From positions 1,783,001 through 1,847,000 of the forward strand of contig NZ_CP113524.1 of NCBI RefSeq assembly GCF_026723765.1: DNA of 64,000 nt, in the 5' to 3' direction. The notes beneath the pieces are model-generated. The model was given only the letters and a program-made list of their open reading frames with translations. It was not told the DNA's origin and ran no database searches. Each line of letters starts with the position of its first letter. The stretch's first letter is position 1. The position numbers were made by a program, and so were the translations under genes. Below, one piece after another: positions 59,424 to 64,000 of the stretch. The DNA comes from Lacrimispora xylanolytica (lineage in GTDB: Bacteria > Bacillota > Clostridia > Lachnospirales > Lachnospiraceae).

Positions 59424-60392
59424 ATGATTAACGAAACGATTCTGGCAATCATCATAGCTTTTGCCATCAGCGCCATGCTGTGTCCCATAGTGATTCCATT
59501 TTTACACAGACTGAAATTTGGCCAGGAGGTCCGTAAGGAAGGTCCTGAAAGCCATTTGAAAAAACAGGGGACTCCCACCATGGGAGGACTTATTATACTG
59601 ACCAGTGTTATCATCACGTCCTTGTTTTATATCAGGGATTATCCAAAGATCATTCCTGTGCTTTTTATGACGGTAGGATTTGGAATTGTTGGATTTCTTG
59701 ATGATTATATCAAGATCGTGATGAAACGGTCAGAGGGGCTTACCCCTGTTCAAAAGATGGCCGGGCAGTTAATCATCACAGGAATTTTTGCTTATTATCT
59801 CATTCATTCAAAAGACGTGGGCACGGGAATGCTGATTCCATTTACCGGAGGCTTTGATAAAGGACTTTATCTGAACCTGGGAATATTCTTTGTACCCGCT
59901 GTATTTTTCATTGTCATAGGAACGGATAACGGCGTTAATTTTACTGATGGTCTGGACGGACTGTGTACCAGTGTGACCATTTTGGTTGCTACGTTCCTTA
60001 CTGTGGTTGCTATTGGGGAAAAGACTGGCATCAGCCCCATTACAGGAGCCGTCGTAGGAAGCCTTCTTGGATTTTTACTTTTTAATGTTTATCCGGCCAG
60101 AGTATTTATGGGAGATACCGGTTCCCTTGGACTTGGAGGCTTTGTAGCTTCCAGTGCCTTTATGATGCAGATACCGGTTTTCATCGCCATAATCGGCTTC
60201 ATTTATTTGCTGGAAGTGTTATCTGTCATTATTCAGGTGACATATTTTAAGAAAACAGGCGGCAAAAGAATTTTTAAGATGGCCCCCATTCATCACCATT
60301 TTGAACTGAGCGGATGGTCTGAAACCAGGGTGGTCGCTGTGTTTGCTATTATTACGGCAGTTCTTTGCCTGCTTGCTTACCTTGGATTATAG
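59424..60392 (+). CDS. mraY: Phospho-N-acetylmuramoyl-pentapeptide-transferase
   Basis: A 322-aa polytopic enzyme that joins phospho-MurNAc-pentapeptide to undecaprenyl phosphate, making lipid I. About ten membrane helices. Signature segments: KKQGTPTMGGLIIL near residue 48, GFLDDYIKI near 93 (Mg-binding Asp pair), NFTDGLDGL near 174, GDTGSLGLGG near 228 and APIHHHFEL-GW near 288. ATG 59424 follows TGAGGTG; the in-frame TTG at 59412 is part of that ribosome site. Confidence 0.97.
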   Translation: MINETILAIIIAFAISAMLCPIVIPFLHRLKFGQEVRKEGPESHLKKQGTPTMGGLIILTSVIITSLFYIRDYPKIIPVLFMTVGFGIVGFLDDYIKIVMKRSEGLTPVQKMAGQLIITGIFAYYLIHSKDVGTGMLIPFTGGFDKGLYLNLGIFFVPAVFFIVIGTDNGVNFTDGLDGLCTSVTILVATFLTVVAIGEKTGISPITGAVVGSLLGFLLFNVYPARVFMGDTGSLGLGGFVASSAFMMQIPVFIAIIGFIYLLEVLSVIIQVTYFKKTGGKRIFKMAPIHHHFELSGWSETRVVAVFAIITAVLCLLAYLGL

Positions 60393-60404
60393 GAGAGAAA
60401 CCAT

Positions 60405-61751
60405 ATGAGTCAGAAGATTTTAGTAGCCGGCAGTGGAAAAAGTGGTATCGCCGCCTCCAGGATGATTTTAAAGACGGGTGATGAAGTTGTACTTTATGAC
60501 AGCAATGATGCCTTAAATAAGGATGAGCTGTCAGAACAGTTTAAGGGAGAGGGATCCTTCTCCGTTTTGCTGGGGGAATTAAAAAAGGAAGATTTAGCAG
60601 GTGTTGACCTTTGTGTCATCAGCCCTGGTATTTCTCTTGATGCCCCTTTTGTAGCGGTTTTAAATGAGGAGAATATCCCAATCTGGAGTGAGATTCAGCT
60701 GGCATATCACCATGCCAGAGGTAAGCTCCTTGCTATCACCGGGACCAATGGAAAGACCACCACAACGGCTCTCACCGGAGAGATCATGAAGGCTTTTTAT
60801 GATCACGTTTTTGTGGTAGGAAACATTGGAATTCCTTATACAGAGGAAGCGCTTAAAACAACGGAAGATTCTGTGACCGTAGCAGAGATCAGCAGCTTTC
60901 AGTTAGAGACGATAACAGACTTTAGACCCCATGTCAGTGCGATCCTTAATATCACTCCGGATCACTTAAATCGTCATAAAACAATGGATTGTTACATAAA
61001 AGTAAAGGAAAGCATTACAAAAAACCAGGGAGCAGAGGATTCTTGCGTCTTAAATTATGACGACCCGGTGTTAAGAGCGTTTGGAAGTACGGTAAAATCA
61101 AAGGTGGTATTTTTCAGCAGCCGGGAAGCTTTAAAAGAAGGGTATTGCCTTGATGGGGACATGATCATCCGCAATCATGAAGGTGTGCGGGAAGATATCG
61201 TTTCCGTTCATGAATTAAAGCTTCTTGGACGTCATAATCATGAGAATGTTATGGCAGCCATTGCTATGGCTGTGGAAGCAAAGGTTCCCATGGAAGTGAT
61301 TAAAAAGGCAGTCTGTGAATTTAAGGCAGTGGAGCATAGAATTGAATATGTGGCAGAGAAGTCAGGGGTTAAATATTACAATGATTCCAAGGGTACTAAC
61401 CCTGATGCAGCCATTCAGGCTGTTAAGGCTATGCCTGGTCCTACTATTCTCATAGCGGGAGGGTATGATAAGGAATCGGAGTATGATGAATGGATCGAGT
61501 CCTTTGACGGTAAGGTAAGATATATGGTTTTGCTTGGACAGACCAGGGAAAAAATTGCCGAATGTGCCGCAAGACATGGCTTTACCAATGTGATGTATGC
61601 AGAGGATATGCAGGAAGCTGTCAGTGTCTGCGCTTCCTATGCCAATAACGGAGATTATGTACTTCTCTCTCCGGCATGTGCCAGCTGGGGCATGTTTAAA
61701 TGCTATGAGGAACGCGGCGAAATCTTTAAAGAATGCGTCCGCAATCTCTAA
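60405..61751 (+). CDS. murD: UDP-N-acetylmuramoylalanine--D-glutamate ligase
   Basis: A 448-aa cytoplasmic ligase that adds D-Glu to UDP-MurNAc-L-Ala. An N-terminal Rossmann domain (ILVAGSGKSGIAASRMIL) is followed by the ATP loop AITGTNGKTTTTALTGE near residue 113, then SSFQLETI near 163, ILNITPDHLNRH near 182, and the C-terminal domain with YNDSKGTNPDA near 325 and LLSPACASWGMF near 423. AGGAGAG precedes ATG, 12 nt after mraY. Confidence 0.97.
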   Translation: MSQKILVAGSGKSGIAASRMILKTGDEVVLYDSNDALNKDELSEQFKGEGSFSVLLGELKKEDLAGVDLCVISPGISLDAPFVAVLNEENIPIWSEIQLAYHHARGKLLAITGTNGKTTTTALTGEIMKAFYDHVFVVGNIGIPYTEEALKTTEDSVTVAEISSFQLETITDFRPHVSAILNITPDHLNRHKTMDCYIKVKESITKNQGAEDSCVLNYDDPVLRAFGSTVKSKVVFFSSREALKEGYCLDGDMIIRNHEGVREDIVSVHELKLLGRHNHENVMAAIAMAVEAKVPMEVIKKAVCEFKAVEHRIEYVAEKSGVKYYNDSKGTNPDAAIQAVKAMPGPTILIAGGYDKESEYDEWIESFDGKVRYMVLLGQTREKIAECAARHGFTNVMYAEDMQEAVSVCASYANNGDYVLLSPACASWGMFKCYEERGEIFKECVRNL

Positions 61752-61793
61752 GGTACTTTCTGCATAGAAGTATGGTTGGCGAGGAGGAATGAT

Positions 61794-62945
61794 ATGGCAG
61801 AAAAAAGGCCAGTGAAGAAAAAGAATAAACCACGCCGTTTTTACGATTACAGCCTTTTATTTACCGTGATATTCCTGACAGTCTTTGGACTTGTCATGAT
61901 ATACAGCTCCAGTTCTTACGCTGCTCAGCTTAAATTCAATAATGCGGCATTTTTTATGATGAAGCAGGCAAAGATCGCACTTGGTGGCTTTGTACTTATG
62001 ATTATAATATCCAGAATGGATTATCACTGGTATGGAAAGTTTGCAGTGTTTGCTTATGTGCTTTCCTACATACTTATGATTGCAGTTTCTCTTGTGGGTA
62101 TTGAGGCAAACGGAAAAAAGAGGTGGCTTGGAGTCGGCTCTCTTTCCTTTCAGCCTACAGAGTTTGTAAAAATCGCTTTGATCGTTATGCTGGCTCTCAT
62201 GATTGTACAGATGGGTAAAAATATCAATACAAGAAATGGAGTCATTCTGGTCATCATTACGACCGTTCCCATTGCAGGTATCGTTGCTGCAAATAACTTA
62301 AGCTCCGGAATTATTATTTTGGGAATTGCTTTTGTCATGCTGTTTGTGGCATGTAAAAAGAAATGGCCGTTTTTTGCCTGTGGTTTAGGTGGAGTAGCAC
62401 TTTTGGCTTTTGCAGGGCCTGTGGCTACCGTTCTTCAGAAAATGAACATCCTGCATGATTATCAGCTGGGCCGTATCTTAGTATGGCTGGAGCCGGAGGC
62501 ATACCCGTCTACCGGTGGATATCAGGTATTACAGGGCTTATATGCCATTGGTTCCGGCGGCCTTGTCGGAAGAGGCCTGGGAGAGAGCATACAGAAGATG
62601 GGATTTGTGCCTGAGGCGCAAAACGATATGATTTTTTCCATTATCTGCGAAGAGCTGGGGCTTTTTGGAGCGGTATCAGTCATTCTCATTTTTCTCTTCA
62701 TGATATACCGTTTCATGCTGATTGCAGACAATGCACCGGATCTGTTTGGTGCGCTTCTTGTGGTTGGAGTCATGGGACATATTGCCATACAGGTTATCCT
62801 TAACATTGCAGTAGTTACCAATACCATACCGAATACGGGTATTACCCTGCCGTTCATCAGTTATGGGGGTACCTCGGTCATGTTTCTTATGATGGAAATG
62901 GGTATGGTTTTAAGCGTTTCCAACCAGATAAAGCTGGAAAAATGA
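61794..62945 (+). CDS. ftsW: SEDS family peptidoglycan glycosyltransferase (FtsW/SpoVE)
   Basis: A 383-aa membrane protein with ten predicted helices. SEDS marks: GLVMIYSSSSYAA near residue 28, GIEANGKKRWLGVG-LSFQPTEFVKI near 103-125 and the late NTIPNTGITLPFISYGGTS near 345, which holds the catalytic-region Gly/Pro pattern. It polymerises lipid II with a class B PBP, probably one of the two upstream. FtsW and SpoVE cannot be told apart by sequence here. ATG 61794 has AGGAGG 6 nt upstream; an in-frame TTG at 61776 is less likely. Confidence 0.94.
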   Translation: MAEKRPVKKKNKPRRFYDYSLLFTVIFLTVFGLVMIYSSSSYAAQLKFNNAAFFMMKQAKIALGGFVLMIIISRMDYHWYGKFAVFAYVLSYILMIAVSLVGIEANGKKRWLGVGSLSFQPTEFVKIALIVMLALMIVQMGKNINTRNGVILVIITTVPIAGIVAANNLSSGIIILGIAFVMLFVACKKKWPFFACGLGGVALLAFAGPVATVLQKMNILHDYQLGRILVWLEPEAYPSTGGYQVLQGLYAIGSGGLVGRGLGESIQKMGFVPEAQNDMIFSIICEELGLFGAVSVILIFLFMIYRFMLIADNAPDLFGALLVVGVMGHIAIQVILNIAVVTNTIPNTGITLPFISYGGTSVMFLMMEMGMVLSVSNQIKLEK

Positions 62946-63013
62946 TAAAATTTGATACCATTCTCTCACTTTTAACATAGGATAGTATATAAGAAGCCAT
63001 GGGAGGTACCGGA

Positions 63014-64000
63014 TTGTCAGTCATACAGGTCCAGGGGTTACGATCCTTAAAAGGTGAGATAAAGATTCAGGGTTCCAAAAATGCTGTTCTGCCCATGATG
63101 GCAGCGGCGGTTCTCCATAAAGGTACAACAGTGATTCATAACGTCCCCAGGATACAGGATGTGTTCTGTATGCTGGGGATACTTCAGCGTATTGGCTGTG
63201 ATTGCCGCTTGGACGGCAATACACTGATCGTAAACGCATCATCAATTACTCAGGCAGAGATTCCGGAAGAATATATAAAGAGCATGCGGTCGTCCATTAT
63301 TTTGTCCGGCCCCCTTCTTGGGAGAACAGGTCTTGCAGTTACAAGTTTTCCTGGCGGCTGTTCCATTGGACAGAGACCGATTGATCTTCATTTATCTGCA
63401 TTTCAGAAACTTGGGGCAGTGGTTGAAGAGAAGGTCGAAAAGCTTATTGTATCTGCAAGAACACTCACAGGTGCTGATATAGAACTTAAGTTTCCCAGTG
63501 TGGGAGCAACAGAGAATGCACTGCTTGCTTCCGTATTTGCCAAAGGAATCACTGTAATCCGGGGAGCGGCAAAAGAGCCGGAGATCACCACTCTTTGTGA
63601 ATTTTTAAACAATATGGGTGCGAAGATTGAAGGAGCCGGAACCTCAAAGCTGACGGTCATGGGTGTAAATAATCTCCACGATTCTGAATTTATTGTAGCA
63701 GGAGACCGGATCGTAGCAGGAACTTACTTAGCGGCAGTTATGGCCGCAGAAGGGAACATCTCTATAACGGGAATCCGGCCAGAGGAACTATCAGCGGCTC
63801 TCACACTTGCAGAACGCATGGGCGCAGAACTGAAAACCTACCGTGACGGATTAGAGGTGTCTATGAAGGGACGCCCTGACTGTCTCGATGTGGTGACTTC
63901 ACCCTATCCTGGATTTCCCACGGATCTTCAGTCTCAGATCATGGCAGTGATGGCATCGGGACATGGGACGGGAAGACTTACGGAAACTATTTTTGAAGGG
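63014..64000 (+). CDS. murA: UDP-N-acetylglucosamine 1-carboxyvinyltransferase MurA (3' end outside window)
   Basis: The first 329 residues of MurA, which transfers enolpyruvate from PEP to UDP-GlcNAc, the first committed step of peptidoglycan synthesis. The frame is open to the window edge; about 90 residues are missing. GSKNAVLPMMAAA near residue 20 (Lys-Asn pair) and FPGGCSIGQRPIDLH with C116, the fosfomycin-target cysteine, are present. It continues with GATENALLASVFA near 164 and FPTDLQSQIMAVMASG near 304. The start is TTG 63014 with GGGAGG 7 nt upstream; no ATG fits. In many relatives murG follows ftsW; here murA takes that place. Confidence 0.95.
   Translation, partial: MSVIQVQGLRSLKGEIKIQGSKNAVLPMMAAAVLHKGTTVIHNVPRIQDVFCMLGILQRIGCDCRLDGNTLIVNASSITQAEIPEEYIKSMRSSIILSGPLLGRTGLAVTSFPGGCSIGQRPIDLHLSAFQKLGAVVEEKVEKLIVSARTLTGADIELKFPSVGATENALLASVFAKGITVIRGAAKEPEITTLCEFLNNMGAKIEGAGTSKLTVMGVNNLHDSEFIVAGDRIVAGTYLAAVMAAEGNISITGIRPEELSAALTLAERMGAELKTYRDGLEVSMKGRPDCLDVVTSPYPGFPTDLQSQIMAVMASGHGTGRLTETIFEG

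Noticed and set aside
1-64000. Search for tRNA, rRNA, insertion sequences, prophage and CRISPR arrays
   Set aside because: Nothing matching their usual sequence or repeat pattern was seen by eye on either strand.

Overview
The window looks like a chromosomal segment of an anaerobic, spore-forming, low-to-mid GC Firmicute, most probably a Lachnospiraceae / Clostridium cluster XIVa organism (Lacrimispora-like). Support: desulfoferrodoxin, class III (oxygen-sensitive) ribonucleotide reductase, a DUF4317 protein, a Spo0E-like phosphatase, a SpoVD-type PBP in the cell-wall cluster, Gram-positive Shine-Dalgarno sequences before nearly every gene, and sigma-A type promoters with 17-bp spacers. No rRNA, tRNA, CRISPR array, insertion sequence or prophage was found. 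Most of the window is ordinary core genome; accessory genes sit mainly in the first 20 kb.

Layout. 0-4.5 kb: the end of a probable sugar-binding protein, two CUT1 sugar permeases and an 809-residue uncharacterised protein that may act on the imported glycan. 4.6-11 kb: desulfoferrodoxin, DUF4317 protein, an acyltransferase, a full-length homologue of the type IIS restriction enzyme FokI with no methyltransferase beside it, and a SulP anion transporter. 11-20 kb: a PdaA-like deacetylase, carbamate kinase, CPBP protease, a glycosyltransferase, a MarR regulator with an alpha/beta hydrolase, a PAP2 protein, a Nudix hydrolase and a D,D-carboxypeptidase with wall-binding repeats. 20-25.6 kb: small regulators, a phosphoesterase, then scpA-scpB-dut-TPR-hflX. 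25.7-35.7 kb: nrdD with a fused redoxin domain behind a predicted NrdR operator, an Rrf2 regulator divergent from a MATE-nadE-rRNA methyltransferase run, an NfeD/stomatin pair and a patatin lipase. 35.7-42.3 kb: argF behind two predicted ARG boxes, birA, mutY, a lipid kinase, rpoD, queH and HPr. 42.3-49 kb: a long intergenic region then gltB-gltD. 49-53 kb: MBL hydrolase, FNT channel, ychF, lgt and a 50-codon spo0E-like gene. 53.3-64 kb: the division and cell-wall (dcw) cluster mraZ-rsmH-ftsL-pbp-spoVD-mraY-murD-ftsW-murA, cut off by the window end.

The points most worth a second look are: the solitary FokI-like endonuclease with an intact nuclease site; the 809-residue candidate carbohydrate-active enzyme; a MarR gene whose start codon falls where a perfect-consensus promoter should begin its transcript (probable leaderless mRNA), with the same operator geometry repeated before the next gene; tandem NrdR boxes built into the arms of the hflX terminator; and a KTG-to-KTA change in the SpoVD-like PBP. 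All functional statements come from reading motifs by eye and recalling families; no search was run.
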